A DNA stretch of 64,000 bases from Chlorobium sp. (lineage in GTDB: Bacteria; Bacteroidota; Chlorobiia; Chlorobiales; Chlorobiaceae). This document shows, in pieces, positions 17,446 to 27,196 of this stretch (positions are counted from its first letter, which is position 1; each line of letters opens with the position of its first letter). The position numbers were made by a program, and so were the translations under genes. The notes under the pieces are model-generated. The model had not been told where the DNA came from and made no database searches. It worked only from the letters and a program-made list of their open reading frames with translations. The stretch spans positions 1-64,000 of the forward strand of contig SZXV01000005.1 of assembly GCA_005862225.1 (NCBI GenBank), read 5' to 3'.

Positions 17446-17801
17446 CGGGGGAGACAAGTACCTTTGCGTTGAGTATACCGGACAAACGCTACCACCCGCT
17501 CTGCGTTTTACCAAAGTGTTGAAGCCAATTCCTGGCTCTTCGAGAGCAGACACTTCTCTTTTTACAATTCCCACACCACACTGCATTTGTGAAGGCCATT
17601 GCGGCTTCAATAATCTGATCCATAGTTGAGCCTCAGGCTAAAAGATTCAAAAAAACGGTATATTGACGAATATTGTTAGTAATTTATTGCTTATAATTTC
17701 GTATTAATTACATGGCGCGCACTTAGGCCGCAAGGCCTGGCGTTAAACCACTGTCCGATGTTTGATTCTCTCTGCCTGAATAACTCAAACGGATCAAAAA
17801 A
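17446..17801. other. Intergenic region before PEP-CTERM gene
   Basis: About 355 bases with no convincing gene. A perfect small hairpin, AGGCC-GCAA-GGCCT, lies at 17725-17738. The part from 17640 to 17720 is AT-rich and probably holds the promoter of the PEP-CTERM gene. Confidence 0.4.
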
Positions 17802-18452
17802 ATGAAAATGCTCACAATCATTGCTCTTGTGGTGTCGATGCTGGCGGGAGCAGAGGCGAATGCGGAAATCTTTGTTCTAACCCAAAACGCAATTACTGAT
17901 ACAAATCCGAGCTTGTCAAATCCCTACACGACAGGACAAGTTGTTGCTCAAAATATCATCGCATCAGGAATTGGCCGTGGTTCAGGGATTACATCAAATG
18001 CAGGCGCAGATCGTTATAGTGCGAAGGGTTGGACGTTGGCAGCAATACCTGATGGTACTGATTATTTCACGTTTACCTTGAGTGCAAATCCTGGCTACGA
18101 ACTCAACTTCAGCAGTTTTGTTTACACCGGCCAGAGTTCTGCATCGGGTCCAAATAGTTTTGCATTTCGATCCAGCGTTGACGCGTTTACGGCAGACATC
18201 GGGTCACCTGTAGCGACAGGATCAATCATTAATCTATCCGCTGCTGAGTATCAGCATCTCACTGATCCAGTCGAGTTTCGTCTCTATGGGTACTCGGCCA
18301 CTGGTGCTGCTGGTACGTTTAGCGTGAATGACTACACCTTCAACGGAAATACCGCACCCACCCCTGAGCCTCAAACATGGGTGTTGTTCGGAATCGGTTC
18401 TTCTCTGATGCTCTGGAATCTGCTCCGCAAGCGGTGGAGAATTGAACTCTGA
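17802..18452 (+). CDS. Exported protein with PEP-CTERM sorting signal
   Basis: 216 aa. An N-terminal signal peptide (MKMLTIIALVVSMLAGAEANA) precedes a Ser/Thr/Gly-rich body with no recognised domain. The C-terminus is the sorting signal: PEP near residue 188, a hydrophobic helix (WVLFGIGSSLMLWNLL) and a basic RKRWR tail. In other bacteria exosortase cleaves at such signals and the product is surface-attached or released. No exosortase gene is in this window. Confidence 0.88.
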   Translation: MKMLTIIALVVSMLAGAEANAEIFVLTQNAITDTNPSLSNPYTTGQVVAQNIIASGIGRGSGITSNAGADRYSAKGWTLAAIPDGTDYFTFTLSANPGYELNFSSFVYTGQSSASGPNSFAFRSSVDAFTADIGSPVATGSIINLSAAEYQHLTDPVEFRLYGYSATGAAGTFSVNDYTFNGNTAPTPEPQTWVLFGIGSSLMLWNLLRKRWRIEL

Positions 18453-18465
18453 GAGATAAACAGTC

Positions 18466-19653
18466 TTATAGTGCCGATCGGAGAACCTTCACAATATCCG
18501 CCTCATGCATGGGTGGACGACCCGGGAGACGTCCTTCTTCGTCATGAATAATCTTTACAATATCCTGGGCATACCGGTTCAGCAGCGCATCTCCGATCTC
18601 CAGTTGTGACAGTCGAGTGGGGCAGCCGATCGAATCTAAAAATGCCTCAAATTTGTCGATGCCTTCCATTGCAGCTTCTTTGTCTTCAGGATGTTGTAGT
18701 GACAGTCCGAAGATACGTTGCGCAAACTGGGCAAAGCGTGCGGGACGTGCTTGAGAGGCAAAGCGCATCCAGGCAGGGTTGACCACAGAAAGACCGGCAC
18801 CATGCGCGATATCGTGATGTGCGGAGAGGACATGCTCGATCATGTGCACCGGATAGGCTGCGGCAGTACCGATCTGTACCCACCCGTTCAGGGCGACAAC
18901 AGATGCCCATTGCACCTGGGCTCGTGCTTCGAGATTTTCACCATCGGCTATTGCTTTTGGTCCCCACTCCATAGCGGTGAGAATGACCCCTTCAGCGAAG
19001 CGATCCTGAAGCGGCGTACCATCGGCGCCATTGAAATATGACTCGGTCACGTGGGTAATCAGGTCGCAGATGCCGAACGCAGTCTGATCCTGCGGCACGC
19101 TCAAAGTCAGTTCGGGATCGACAATTGCCACTCGCGGATAGAGGCATTTTGCGATGACAAAAGACTTCACAGTCGTCTTTTCATTCGTGATGACCGCTCC
19201 GCCATTCATTTCAGAACCGGTGGCAGCCAGGGTTGGTATGGTGATGATGGGGAGCGCGCTGGTCGGGAGCCTTCGGTTATCCTGACCGTGGGCAATCATC
19301 TCCCATGGGTCACCTTCGTAGTTGACGGCAGCGGCCATTACTTTGGCTGCGTCCATGGCGCTTCCGCCACCCAGGCCGATGACGACGTCGCAACCTTCGT
19401 TGCGGGCGATCTTGGCGCCTCTTATCACCGAAGATATCCGGGGGTTTGGTTCAACGCCAGAGCATTCAACGACGGTGACTCCAGAGGCGTTCAAACTTGA
19501 CACTGCCCGTTCATAAGTGCCGTTGCGTTTGACGCTGCCTCCCCCTGTGACAAGCAAGGCCTTTTTTCCATACCTGCTCACTATTTCACCTGTTCGTGAG
19601 AGTGTTCCTGCGCCAAAGACAAGATGTGTTGGATTCTCAAATTCGAATTTCAT
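18466..19653 (-). CDS. Iron-containing alcohol dehydrogenase
   Basis: 395 aa from ATG 19653, which has CAGGAGC upstream; the frame extension to 19719 is not needed. It is a type III dehydrogenase: NAD(P)-binding GLGGGSAMDAAKVMAA (about 95-110), TLAATGSEMNGGAVITN, and metal ligands in CDLITHVTESYF and IEHVLSAHHDIAHGAGL. It is close to butanol dehydrogenase-like members, which reduce aldehydes or ketones. The flavoprotein gene upstream on the same strand is about 85 bp away, so the two may be co-transcribed. Confidence 0.9.
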   Translation of the reverse strand: MKFEFENPTHLVFGAGTLSRTGEIVSRYGKKALLVTGGGSVKRNGTYERAVSSLNASGVTVVECSGVEPNPRISSVIRGAKIARNEGCDVVIGLGGGSAMDAAKVMAAAVNYEGDPWEMIAHGQDNRRLPTSALPIITIPTLAATGSEMNGGAVITNEKTTVKSFVIAKCLYPRVAIVDPELTLSVPQDQTAFGICDLITHVTESYFNGADGTPLQDRFAEGVILTAMEWGPKAIADGENLEARAQVQWASVVALNGWVQIGTAAAYPVHMIEHVLSAHHDIAHGAGLSVVNPAWMRFASQARPARFAQFAQRIFGLSLQHPEDKEAAMEGIDKFEAFLDSIGCPTRLSQLEIGDALLNRYAQDIVKIIHDEEGRLPGRPPMHEADIVKVLRSAL

Positions 19654-19737
19654 GTTGTGCTCCTGAAAATTTTCTGGTTTTAGATAACCAAGCCGGTTCA
19701 TTGGCATGACAAGGATCATTGATCCAGCTTGTCAATA

Positions 19738-20364
19738 TCAGTTTTCCCTGGCTGATTTGCCAACAGCAAGTTTGTGACCGAGTTTATGTGCCTTATTGAC
19801 TGTTCTTTTGCTTAGCTCCTGATGCTGTTGTTGTGCTGCAAGCCCGATAAAGAGTGTTCCGACCGTTTCAGCGCCAAGCATTGTTGCGGCAGATTTAAGT
19901 CGCTTTGTCACATCTCCGGTTAACCGTGCCAGAAAGGCAGGTGCTGCGGAGGAGGCAACGAGTACTGCCCTTTTTGATTTTCCCGGGCGTCGGGCTTTAG
20001 GAGCAGGCGCTCCCCAAGGCCAGTAGGCGGTGCAGACAAGACGTTCAATAAAGATCTTCATGATAGCAGTCACCGTTCCGGCATTCATTGGTGATGCGAG
20101 CACAAGGGCATCAGCCCATTCAATCTCCTTCAAAAGAGCGCCCATATCATCATCATGGATGCAGATACCAAAGTTCTCTCCGGCAACCTGGGTGCAACTG
20201 CGGCAGTTGGTGCAGAAGGCAAGATGCTTGTCGAGGAGGATGATTTTCCGGGTTACAGCGCCCCTCTCTTTTGCGGAAGCAAGGATCTCATCAACAGCTC
20301 TTTCAATAATGCCCGTTTTGCGGTAGCTGCCGACAATTGCAAGGATGTTCACTGGAGTCTCCAT
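19738..20364 (-). CDS. Flavodoxin-fold NAD(P)H oxidoreductase with CxxC pair
   Basis: 208 aa. VGSYRKTGIIERAVDEIL is the FMN-phosphate loop, FCTNCRSCTQ is a small cysteine cluster, and LASPMNAGTVTAIMKIFIER is the second flavin-binding segment. It is a distant relative of the protein encoded at 4400-5035, with a basic C-terminal extension. Likely an electron-transfer or quinone/iron-reducing flavoprotein; the partner is unknown. Confidence 0.82.
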   Translation of the reverse strand: METPVNILAIVGSYRKTGIIERAVDEILASAKERGAVTRKIILLDKHLAFCTNCRSCTQVAGENFGICIHDDDMGALLKEIEWADALVLASPMNAGTVTAIMKIFIERLVCTAYWPWGAPAPKARRPGKSKRAVLVASSAAPAFLARLTGDVTKRLKSAATMLGAETVGTLFIGLAAQQQHQELSKRTVNKAHKLGHKLAVGKSAREN

Positions 20365-20868
20365 GTTGATTTTTTTTCATGATAGATTTATTAAGGGTAA
20401 TCAAAATGATAAAATCATCAAAAGCAAACGTGGTGATTCCTGCATGAGATGTGTCGGAATTATTGATGATATGACTGGCAAAAGCCCCCTAAGTTATCTA
20501 CTGGGTCAGCAGCCAATTGCCTGCCGGGTTTCCCGCACAGGTTGCCGATGCGATCTTTGAAAGGGTAAGCCTCAAGGCAAAGACGATTGCCTGAAAAGAA
20601 CGGGGGATGTCGCTGTGGTTTGTTTTGGGCTGATGTGTTTTGATTGGCTGAAATTGTTTGTTATACTTCAAAAAGAGGTTGTTTTGACAAGATGAGCACT
20701 GCTCAGGAGTTGAAGTATAACGAAGTACGAGTGATCATGACTCTGTTTTTGTGTTTTAATTGAAGATCATTTGTTATTCGATAAAAGTAATCTTAAGGTA
20801 TTATTATACAGGAAATGTTTTTGTATAGGTGACAAAAATTAAAAAAATTTTAGGGTAGAATGACTTAA
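20365..20868. other. Intergenic region with inverted repeat
   Basis: About 500 bases. Open frames here are short and show no family likeness. It contains a perfect 12-base inverted repeat (listed separately) and an AT-rich stretch before the GTG at 20869. Confidence 0.4.
20660..20721. repeat. Perfect 12-base inverted repeat
   Basis: gttatacttcaa at 20660-20671 and its exact reverse complement ttgaagtataac at 20710-20721 flank 38 bases. The spacing is large for an intrinsic terminator. It could be a paired regulator site, a hairpin in RNA, or the ends of a tiny lost element. Confidence 0.55.
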
Positions 20869-21063
20869 GTGGAGCTATTAGAAAAACATATTGCGGAATT
20901 GGATGACGATTCTTTTTCAAAACTCCGTGAATGGTTTATCGAATTCGAGCAAGCGCGTTGGGATAAACAACTGGAAGACGACTCCAATGCAGGAAAGCTT
21001 GATTTCCTTATCAATGCGGCGCTTGCCGAGCACGAAGCAGGATTGACGAGAGACTCGTTATGA
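20869..21063 (+). CDS. Small antitoxin-like protein (toxin partner lost)
   Basis: 64 aa, GTG start. ELDDDSFSKLREWFIEFEQ with RWDKQLEDDSNAGKLDFL is typical of a small acidic protein family encoded just upstream of ParE/RelE-type toxins. An ATG overlaps its stop (ATGA at 21060), as for a coupled toxin, but that frame closes after 11 codons. The toxin gene is therefore missing. The assignment rests on resemblance and context. Confidence 0.6.
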   Translation: MELLEKHIAELDDDSFSKLREWFIEFEQARWDKQLEDDSNAGKLDFLINAALAEHEAGLTRDSL

Positions 21064-21114
21064 ATTTTGGTATTAGTGCACAGAGCCTCTGAGATGCAGC
21101 TTGAATAGTACCCT

Positions 21115-21444
21115 ATGATCGATCATTCAGATATCGTAAGTTCTGTCCAGAAAAGTGCTGCAAAAAGGATCATCTATCTCCCGCATGCTGTCCGGCAAAT
21201 GTCGCGACCAGACAGGATGATTTTGGTTGCGGAGGTCAGAAATGTGGTTGGACGAGGGGAGTTGGTTGAGGATTACCCTGAAGATGTGCGTGGACATAGT
21301 TGCCTCCTTCTGGGTTATAAGCTTGATGATACACCAATTCATGTAGTTTGCTCACCGAAGGAAGATTATCTTGCTGTTATCACTGCGTATATTCCTAACC
21401 TTGAAGAGTGGGAGTACGATTATAAACGAAGGAGGAGACGATGA
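21115..21444 (+). CDS. DUF4258 protein, putative toxin of a TA pair
   Basis: 109 aa. YLPHAVRQMSRPDRMILVAE, then GELVEDYPEDVRGHS and PIHVVCSPKEDYLAVITAYI with a C-terminal tryptophan, are the DUF4258 pattern (RelE-like fold, ribonuclease-type toxins). It overlaps the following YgiT-type zinc-finger gene by ATGA, the usual toxin-first order of MqsRA-like modules. Both genes look intact. Confidence 0.8.
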   Translation: MIDHSDIVSSVQKSAAKRIIYLPHAVRQMSRPDRMILVAEVRNVVGRGELVEDYPEDVRGHSCLLLGYKLDDTPIHVVCSPKEDYLAVITAYIPNLEEWEYDYKRRRRR

Positions 21445-21653
21445 ACTGCATGTATTGTAGCGGAAATATGGAACGGGGGATTGCACCCTTCCATATCGAC
21501 AGGAATGGCTATCACATCACTCTTGACAGAATTCCTGCCTGGGTATGCACCCAGTGTGGTGAAGTCTATTTTGATGAACCCGAAGTGGAAGCCATTCAAG
21601 AAGTTCTGTGTACTCTGGATCAGCGGACTGAAAAGATGGCGAAATCTGCTTGA
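21441..21653 (+). CDS. YgiT/MqsA-type zinc-finger antitoxin
   Basis: 70 aa. MNCMYCSGNM and WVCTQCGEVYF give two CxxC pairs for one zinc ion, followed by the EPEVEAIQEVL helix. This is the short YgiT form without the C-terminal helix-turn-helix of MqsA. A GGAGGAG sequence lies just before the ATG inside the end of the toxin gene. It would neutralise the DUF4258 protein. Confidence 0.85.
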   Translation: MNCMYCSGNMERGIAPFHIDRNGYHITLDRIPAWVCTQCGEVYFDEPEVEAIQEVLCTLDQRTEKMAKSA

Positions 21654-21698
21654 GGACATAATGCGTACAATCTGTCCAAAATTGATACCGGCAGAAAT

Positions 21699-21938
21699 AT
21701 GAAAACAGTACCTGTCGCTGAAGTCCAGTCAAATCTCTCAGCACTCCTGAGGGAAGTCGAATCCGGAAATGAAATCGGTATTTCGTTTGGTTCCATGCGA
21801 CAGACGATCGCTGTCATTGTTCCAATCGCTGAGTACAAAAGAATCAAAGAGAGAAAACTCGGCTCTTTGGCCGGGAAAGTGAACGTTGAGTTCCGGGACG
21901 ATTGGAAAATGTCGGACGAGGAATTCTTGAACACATGA
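21699..21938 (+). CDS. Phd/YefM-family antitoxin
   Basis: 79 aa. VPVAEVQSNLSALLREVESG and EIGISFGSMRQTIAVIVPIA are the Phd fold; the acidic C-terminal end (FRDDWKMSDEEFLNT) is the toxin-binding arm. Its stop overlaps the start of a PIN toxin that is cut short, so it is effectively an orphan. Confidence 0.85.
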   Translation: MKTVPVAEVQSNLSALLREVESGNEIGISFGSMRQTIAVIVPIAEYKRIKERKLGSLAGKVNVEFRDDWKMSDEEFLNT

Positions 21939-22081
21939 AGATATTGCTTGATACATATTATCTGATTTGGTCATTCAATAATTCCTATAAGTTGCTGCAA
22001 TCGGTTGCGGATCTTTTGGTTTCGGAGGAAAGTGAAGTCTTCTTCTCAATTATGTGGGTCAACATGAAGGAGTCTGCATGA
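21935..22081 (+). pseudogene. Truncated PIN-domain toxin
   Basis: 48 codons from an ATG overlapping the antitoxin stop. MKILLDTYYLIWSFNNSYKL and DLLVSEESEVFFS match the start of VapC-type PIN toxins that pair with Phd antitoxins. The remaining two thirds, including three of four acidic active-site residues, are missing. The family likeness stops after FFS. Confidence 0.75.
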
Positions 22082-22163
22082 CATTCAATATATTTGAGGG
22101 AGCAAGACGTATCGCTTTATTGATTGGGGTGATAGCAGCAGTTTGGAAATCGTCACTTCTCTG
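22078..22163 (+). pseudogene. N-terminal scrap of a small membrane protein
   Basis: An ATG overlapping the previous stop opens MTFNIFEGARRIALLIGVIA followed by AVWKSS, the look of the N-terminus of a small inner-membrane protein. The frame then runs into the 3' end of jetD on the other strand and stops at 22230. It marks the left boundary of the Wadjet segment. Confidence 0.35.
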
Positions 22164-23339
22164 TCACACCCTACCCAGCGCCTCCACCAGCCACTCAAAC
22201 CCAATCCTCTCCTGCTCCAGCCGTACGTGACTGCCCAGCTCATTCCGCCGCAACTGATCATAGAGCGCACTCTCATCACAAGTCAGTCGTGTGAGTGCAC
22301 CAGTTTCAGGAGATGGTTCCGTGCCCCAAAGCGCTTGATGCTCCAGCAGCGTCTCACGGTCCATCAGAAGGGAAGCCGCCTGCGGAAAGAACCCGCGCAA
22401 CTGGTTGAGGATGGCGAAACCGTGGGTGTCGATGTCGCCCCAGTAGTGGATAACACGGTCACGCAGCCACTCGACTGAGGCCAAGTTCTCGAACCCATAG
22501 CCAGCTCCGAAAATCACCATTGCCTCGGGCACATCGGGGAAGGCAAGAAAGTTGATTTCGTTTTCGGTGATGAAGACCCTGGTAACAGGCAGCTTCAACC
22601 GGGCAAAGGTAGCCTGCGTCACGGTGATATCGTGATCGCTCTCCGTCGGGAACAGCGCCAGTGTCGGGTCGAGGATCCGGAAGCGCACCCGCAGGGGTTT
22701 GTCCTGAAAGCCGTAACGGCGGCAGAACCCGCTGGCTCCTGTGGCCGTTGCGTCAATCTCTTCCGGTGGGAGGACGAGGTCGAACAGCTCTCCAAGCACG
22801 CCCCGATGCCCTTCGATGAACTTGCTGTGCACGCCGGGCAGATCAATCTGGCGCAGGTATATGGCTGGTTGCGGATGTTTGAGGCGCCAGGCGACAATGG
22901 AGAGGATGCGGGGCCACTCTTCGGCCAGTTCGATGGCGCGCAGGGGGCGTTTTTCGAGCCAGGGGAGAAGCATGGGCTGCCCGTCCCGGGTGAGCCTGAC
23001 CATGTCGGCAAACTGCAGGGCTTCTTGCCGCTTGCCAATCAGCCCGAGGGCATCGTCCAGCGTGTCAATCCAGATTTCTGCCGGAAGTTCATTGGCTCCC
23101 AGAATGCGGTGTTTGGAACTGCGCCAGACAATCCGGTACTGTTTGGCTGCGCCCGAGAGTCTGGCAATCCAGTCGCGCACTTCGGTAAATGAGTCGCTTA
23201 ACTCTCTGGAGTCAGGCCCTTTCAGCGTCAGGCGACGGGGAAAAACCGATTCGCCACCAATAAGGGAGGAGAGGATGAGGCCCCGATCCCAGAGCTTCTG
23301 CACCTGGGCCTTGAGTTCGGCGGGGGTTGTCCAGCTCAT
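22164..23339 (-). CDS. jetD: Wadjet type I subunit JetD (DUF3322/DUF2220, Toprim-like nuclease)
   Basis: 391 aa. The N-terminal half is DUF3322 and the C-terminal half DUF2220. The Toprim-like acidic residues are visible as [13 protein letters not shown] (Glu near 259), GYGFENL and [12 protein letters not shown] (DxD near 302-304). In studied Wadjet systems JetD is a topoisomerase VI-like nuclease that cuts circular plasmids once JetABC has extruded them. The start overlaps the jetC stop (ATGA), so they are co-translated. The reading frame is full length. GC content is clearly above that of the cassette region, which suggests acquisition from elsewhere. Confidence 0.93.
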   Translation of the reverse strand: MSWTTPAELKAQVQKLWDRGLILSSLIGGESVFPRRLTLKGPDSRELSDSFTEVRDWIARLSGAAKQYRIVWRSSKHRILGANELPAEIWIDTLDDALGLIGKRQEALQFADMVRLTRDGQPMLLPWLEKRPLRAIELAEEWPRILSIVAWRLKHPQPAIYLRQIDLPGVHSKFIEGHRGVLGELFDLVLPPEEIDATATGASGFCRRYGFQDKPLRVRFRILDPTLALFPTESDHDITVTQATFARLKLPVTRVFITENEINFLAFPDVPEAMVIFGAGYGFENLASVEWLRDRVIHYWGDIDTHGFAILNQLRGFFPQAASLLMDRETLLEHQALWGTEPSPETGALTRLTCDESALYDQLRRNELGSHVRLEQERIGFEWLVEALGRV

Positions 23340-26300
23340 TCCACTACCTTCTCTTTTTCGGCACGATACTCTTCGATGGTGAGGTTGCGCAACACCGAGC
23401 AGCGACCCTCCGCGTTATGCACAAAGCCGACGCTGGAGACGAAGGGTTCGATGATGTGGATTTTCTGCAATGGGGTGACGATGAGCAGTTGCAGGTTGAG
23501 CTGGGCGAAGAGTTGCAGGCCGTACTGCGCCGATTCGTCGGAGCCGCGTCCGAAAGCTTCGTCGATGACCACAAAGCGGAAGGAGCGTGAACGCACGGCA
23601 CCCCACTCCAGTCCGAACTGGTAGGCGAGGCTGGCGGCAAGCACCGTGTAAGCGAGCTTCTCCTTTTGCCCTCCCGATTTGCCCCCCGAATCGGCGTAGT
23701 GTTCATGTTCTGTGTTATCTTCGCGCCACCGTTCGCTGGCGGCAAAGACAAACCAGTTGCGCACGTCGGTCACTTTGGCGGTCCAGCGCCGGTCGAGGTC
23801 AGCATACGCTTCGCGACCCTGGAAGCGGTCGATGATGCGGCGCACCTGGAGGAATTTGGCTTCGGAATATTGCGCGTCATCCGATCCGGTCAGTGAGCCT
23901 TCGGTGCAGGCACGCAGCTCCGACTGAAAGTCACGGATGTCGGCATCAAGGTTCATCTGTGCTTCAAGGGTGATGTATCGGCCCGGATTGAAGTCAATCT
24001 GCGTGAGCGATTCGTTGAGGCGGGTAATCCGCTCCTTGATGGTCTCCCGTTCTCGGGCAAGTTGCGACTGAAAATTGGCAACCTCCCGGATGGTGTTCTC
24101 GTTGAGCAGATCCTTGAATCTCCCCTCAAAGCGTGGCAGATCGTCGGCCTGAAGTTGCTCAAACATTGAACGATACTCCTTCCCGGCGGCTATGTTGACA
24201 TCCACCTCCCGGGTCTCTAATTTCCACTCCTCCTTGTATTCGGTCATCGCCCTGATGATCTTTTCGCCCAATCGGGAGAGCTTTCTATCCTCGTTGTCGA
24301 TCTTGACCTGCAACCAGTCACGCATCTCCCGCTCGCGATTGTCGCACGATTCTACCGTCAGCGACTGATCGCCCAAAGCCTCCTGGCGCATGAGCTGGAG
24401 CATGGGGAAACGCAGGGCAACTTCCACTCCCGCGTCAGCCAGCAGCGCTGCCGTCTGCTGCTGCAACTCCGTGATGACGCTGATTTTCTGCTCAATTTTT
24501 GACCGTTTATCCTTCCGGTCATCAAGCTGCCGCTCTGTCTCATGCAGCTCCTGCTCCAGCACAGCAAGTTGCTCGGTCAGGGTTTGCAGGATATTGGAGG
24601 TGGCTTCAAGGTCGCGCTTTTCTGTCTCCAACCGGGCGATGGCAACGGCCAGCGGCTGCCAGTCGAGATCGCTGAAATCGGGATATTCGTCAAGCTTGGA
24701 GAGGATGGTCAGCTGATCCTTGAGCGTTTTCTGCTCCTGCTGTAGCGAGCTGATGCGGCCCGCAAGTTTGGCCAGCTCACTTTGCTGCTCTTTGGCCTTC
24801 TCTTCGAGGACGGCAATTTTTGCGGCATTGCTCCACCCCAGCACGTATCGGCTGCGGTCGTCGAGGCGGTGGCGGTCATCCTTTTCGTGCCGTTCACCCG
24901 GCGACTTGATCTGTCCTGCCTGGGTGATGGCTTTTTTCTCTCTCCGAAACTCCTCCTGACTCATGCAGCAGACCAGATCGAAACGATGGGCCACCTCCCG
25001 TTCGAGCCAGTCAAAATAGGGGGAATCGCCTTTGATGGCGAGCTTGCGGCTGAGGGAGGCTGGATGATCGGGCAACTGTTCGCTGCGAGAGAGTTGGCGC
25101 ACCCGAAAATAGACCAGACGCCCTTTCAGATTGGTGCGCTCCACCCACTCCGCCACCTTGGGGTAGTGGATGTCGGGCACCAGCAGCGAGAGACCGAAGT
25201 TGCGGAGCACCCGCTCAATGGCTCCTTCCCAGAGCTGCTCTCCCTCCTGAACCTGAAGCAACTCACCGGCAAAGGGCATCTCAAACTCCGCGAGATTCAG
25301 CGCCTTGCAGAGCGAGCGGCGCATGGCAATCTGTTTTTCATCAATATTGCTCATGCGGGCTTTGAGACTCTTGATCTCGGCGGTCAGTTGTTCGTGCTCC
25401 TGACGCCCCTGGGTAAAGAGCACTCCAGCCTCATTGAGATTGTTTTGAACTCTCACTTCAGCCTCAGCGGTCGTCTCGTGCATGGCTGCATGTCGAGCAC
25501 GTTGCTGATAAAACTCCTCGGCGCTCGTTGCCGGATGCTCTCCAAGCTGCCCTGCAAGTTTTCCATACCGGGTTGCCTTCTGGTTCCGCCGTTCAAGCTC
25601 TTGCTGATGCTGCCGAATCTCTGCGGCGATACTCTCAATCCGGTCGCCTCCGTTTTCAGCGATGGTTCGTCGCAGCTCACGGTCACGATCACGCTGGCTG
25701 CGACGCTCTCCGTCGAGACGCTCAATGGCGATCTGGTGACGGCTCAGCTCCTCATTCAGGGAGGTGTGGCGTTTGTCGAGCAGTTCAAGTTTGAGGGAGG
25801 CGAACCAGGGGCGAAGGCAGTCGCGAGAGGCACGCAGTTCTTCCGACCGTTGCGCCATTATCTGGTGATTGTCGCAATCCGCCACCAGAGGGCCCAGCAT
25901 CTCTATCTGCCGCTTCGCCTTGAGGACAGCTTCGTGCGCCCGGTTGAGATCTTCGAAATGCTGGATAAGGGCGGCAATGCGGGGCTCAACCGTGAAGGGC
26001 TCAAGCATGTGGAGGCGCACAAAATCGGTCAGGTTGCCCACCGACTTGAGCGAGACGGTTTGATGAAACAGCTCCAGCGCCTGCTCGTTCTCAATGCCGA
26101 AACGTCGCCGGAACCAGGCGCCATAGGGTGGAAAGCTCTCAAACAGCTCGATGCCCGATCCGCGAAGGCGTTTGCGCAGGGTCGAAATTTCGCTGCCAAA
26201 GTTTGAAAAGTCGGCGGCGATGGACAAGTCGCGCTCACAGACGGCATAGAGGCGGGCAGGCTGTGTGGCATCTTTCATCCAGAAGAGTTGCGCCAGGGTG

Positions 26301-26704
26301 ACGGTTTTGTCGTACCCTTCGTTATGAAAGACACCGAGAATCACCGAATAACCGTTGAGATCGCGCAGGGCGACCGGCTTGGCTCCACCTCCGAGGTTCT
26401 CCTGCCGCTCCGACTTGAAGTAGCCCAGCACGTAGGAGCGCAGGGTGCGTTCACGGTTGTCGGCGCCTGCCGCCTTATTGTAGGCAATGCGCTGGCTTGG
26501 CACCAGCAGGGTGGTCACGGCATCAACCAGCGTTGACTTTCCGGAGCCGATATCTCCCGTGAGAAGGCCGTTCTTGCCACCCAGTTTGAGCGTCCAGATT
26601 CGCCCGTCGAAGGTGCCCCAGTTGAATATCTCAAGCCGTTGCAGTCGAAAACCGGCCAGACGGTCATCAGCAATAAATTCCATTTCAAGCGCCTCACTCA
26701 TCAT
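23336..26704 (-). CDS. jetC: Wadjet type I subunit JetC (SMC-like ATPase, MksB/MukB type)
   Basis: 1122 aa. Walker A is [16 protein letters not shown] (about 48-62). Two long coiled-coil arms (about 285-500 and 640-900) surround a hinge-like globular part. The ABC signature is [16 protein letters not shown] (about 1007-1022) and Walker B is [13 protein letters not shown] (about 1042-1052). JetC is the motor that, with JetA and JetB, extrudes DNA loops on plasmids. Start ATG 26704 or 26701, both overlapping the end of a small jetA'-'jetB fusion frame instead of an intact jetB. The 474-codon frame on the other strand inside this gene is a composition effect. Confidence 0.94.
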   Translation of the reverse strand: MMSEALEMEFIADDRLAGFRLQRLEIFNWGTFDGRIWTLKLGGKNGLLTGDIGSGKSTLVDAVTTLLVPSQRIAYNKAAGADNRERTLRSYVLGYFKSERQENLGGGAKPVALRDLNGYSVILGVFHNEGYDKTVTLAQLFWMKDATQPARLYAVCERDLSIAADFSNFGSEISTLRKRLRGSGIELFESFPPYGAWFRRRFGIENEQALELFHQTVSLKSVGNLTDFVRLHMLEPFTVEPRIAALIQHFEDLNRAHEAVLKAKRQIEMLGPLVADCDNHQIMAQRSEELRASRDCLRPWFASLKLELLDKRHTSLNEELSRHQIAIERLDGERRSQRDRDRELRRTIAENGGDRIESIAAEIRQHQQELERRNQKATRYGKLAGQLGEHPATSAEEFYQQRARHAAMHETTAEAEVRVQNNLNEAGVLFTQGRQEHEQLTAEIKSLKARMSNIDEKQIAMRRSLCKALNLAEFEMPFAGELLQVQEGEQLWEGAIERVLRNFGLSLLVPDIHYPKVAEWVERTNLKGRLVYFRVRQLSRSEQLPDHPASLSRKLAIKGDSPYFDWLEREVAHRFDLVCCMSQEEFRREKKAITQAGQIKSPGERHEKDDRHRLDDRSRYVLGWSNAAKIAVLEEKAKEQQSELAKLAGRISSLQQEQKTLKDQLTILSKLDEYPDFSDLDWQPLAVAIARLETEKRDLEATSNILQTLTEQLAVLEQELHETERQLDDRKDKRSKIEQKISVITELQQQTAALLADAGVEVALRFPMLQLMRQEALGDQSLTVESCDNREREMRDWLQVKIDNEDRKLSRLGEKIIRAMTEYKEEWKLETREVDVNIAAGKEYRSMFEQLQADDLPRFEGRFKDLLNENTIREVANFQSQLARERETIKERITRLNESLTQIDFNPGRYITLEAQMNLDADIRDFQSELRACTEGSLTGSDDAQYSEAKFLQVRRIIDRFQGREAYADLDRRWTAKVTDVRNWFVFAASERWREDNTEHEHYADSGGKSGGQKEKLAYTVLAASLAYQFGLEWGAVRSRSFRFVVIDEAFGRGSDESAQYGLQLFAQLNLQLLIVTPLQKIHIIEPFVSSVGFVHNAEGRCSVLRNLTIEEYRAEKEKVVE

Positions 26705-26843
26705 TTTTCTCTATCAGTTTTACCGGTCGCTGCACGGTATTCGTCAAGTCGTTGATCAAAATCGGCGCATGCCGGGTGCACAAAAGGTTCCAGGAAGGCT
26801 GTTTCTGACGGAGCAGGTTCAGGGCGGAGTAGTCGAGAGCCAA
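26694..26843 (-). pseudogene. jetA'-'jetB fusion relic, translationally coupled to jetC
   Basis: A 49-codon frame starts at TTG 26843 with MALDYSALNLLRQKQPSW, nearly identical to the start of JetA (MALDYSTLNLLRQNHPAW, also TTG). After about 27 residues it joins the last 20 codons of jetB ([13 protein letters not shown] against [13 protein letters not shown]) and ends at a TGA that overlaps the jetC ATG. About 1.9 kb between these points is missing compared with the intact copy at 38812-40892. Near the join a single extra base shifts the jetB part relative to jetA, so the fusion reaches the same stop. It keeps a translated leader in front of jetC. Confidence 0.85.
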
Positions 26844-26940
26844 AGGTGCAGCATTGATATGTGGTAAAAAAAGTGCCGTTCGATGCGGGCTATATTTGGA
26901 GTTGAATTTAAAGCTTTTTCTGCGGTTTTCTGTGGATTGC
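26718..26940. repeat. Degenerate second copy of jetB 3' end, jetA 5' end and upstream region
   Basis: 26718-26763 repeats 38836-38880 (end of jetB; near identical). 26764-26940 repeats 40813-40989 (start of jetA and about 95 bases upstream of it) with scattered differences. Both copies have the same orientation. The similarity ends abruptly near 26940/40989. The upstream part presumably carries the jetA promoter, so jetC-jetD may still be expressed from it. The 255 bases to the next gene fragment (26941-27196) hold no recognisable gene. Confidence 0.85.
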
Positions 26941-27196
26941 TTTTTTTGTCATCCCCTTCCTGCCTTTCGGGAAAGGGATCTGTTCTGGCCGGAGCTGTAA
27001 AAAGATATGTTGAATGCCTGTCTGAATGGTTTCTTTCTTTCAGGGAAGGAAGAACTATCAAAAACTGTTTTTTTGACAAAGCAAACCCTGTTCAAGAGGT
27101 CACGGATAATATTGTTCGAACAGCCGCAACTCCTTTGGTTGAGGGTACTCTTTGGTATTATTGCTGCTTTTAAACGAAAAGTGAAAAGTAGAAAAG

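Noticed and set aside
17446-17640. Minus-strand frame beginning MDQIIEAAMAFTNAVWCG
   Set aside because: It is short, stops after about 45 codons and matches no family known to me.
24782-26206. 474-codon open frame on the plus strand
   Set aside because: It lies entirely antisense to jetC, has no domain likeness and follows from the high GC content and codon use of jetC.
26883-27173. 96-codon frame upstream of the DUF4160 relic
   Set aside because: Its first part is the repeated jetA upstream sequence; the rest has no family likeness and no ribosome binding site.
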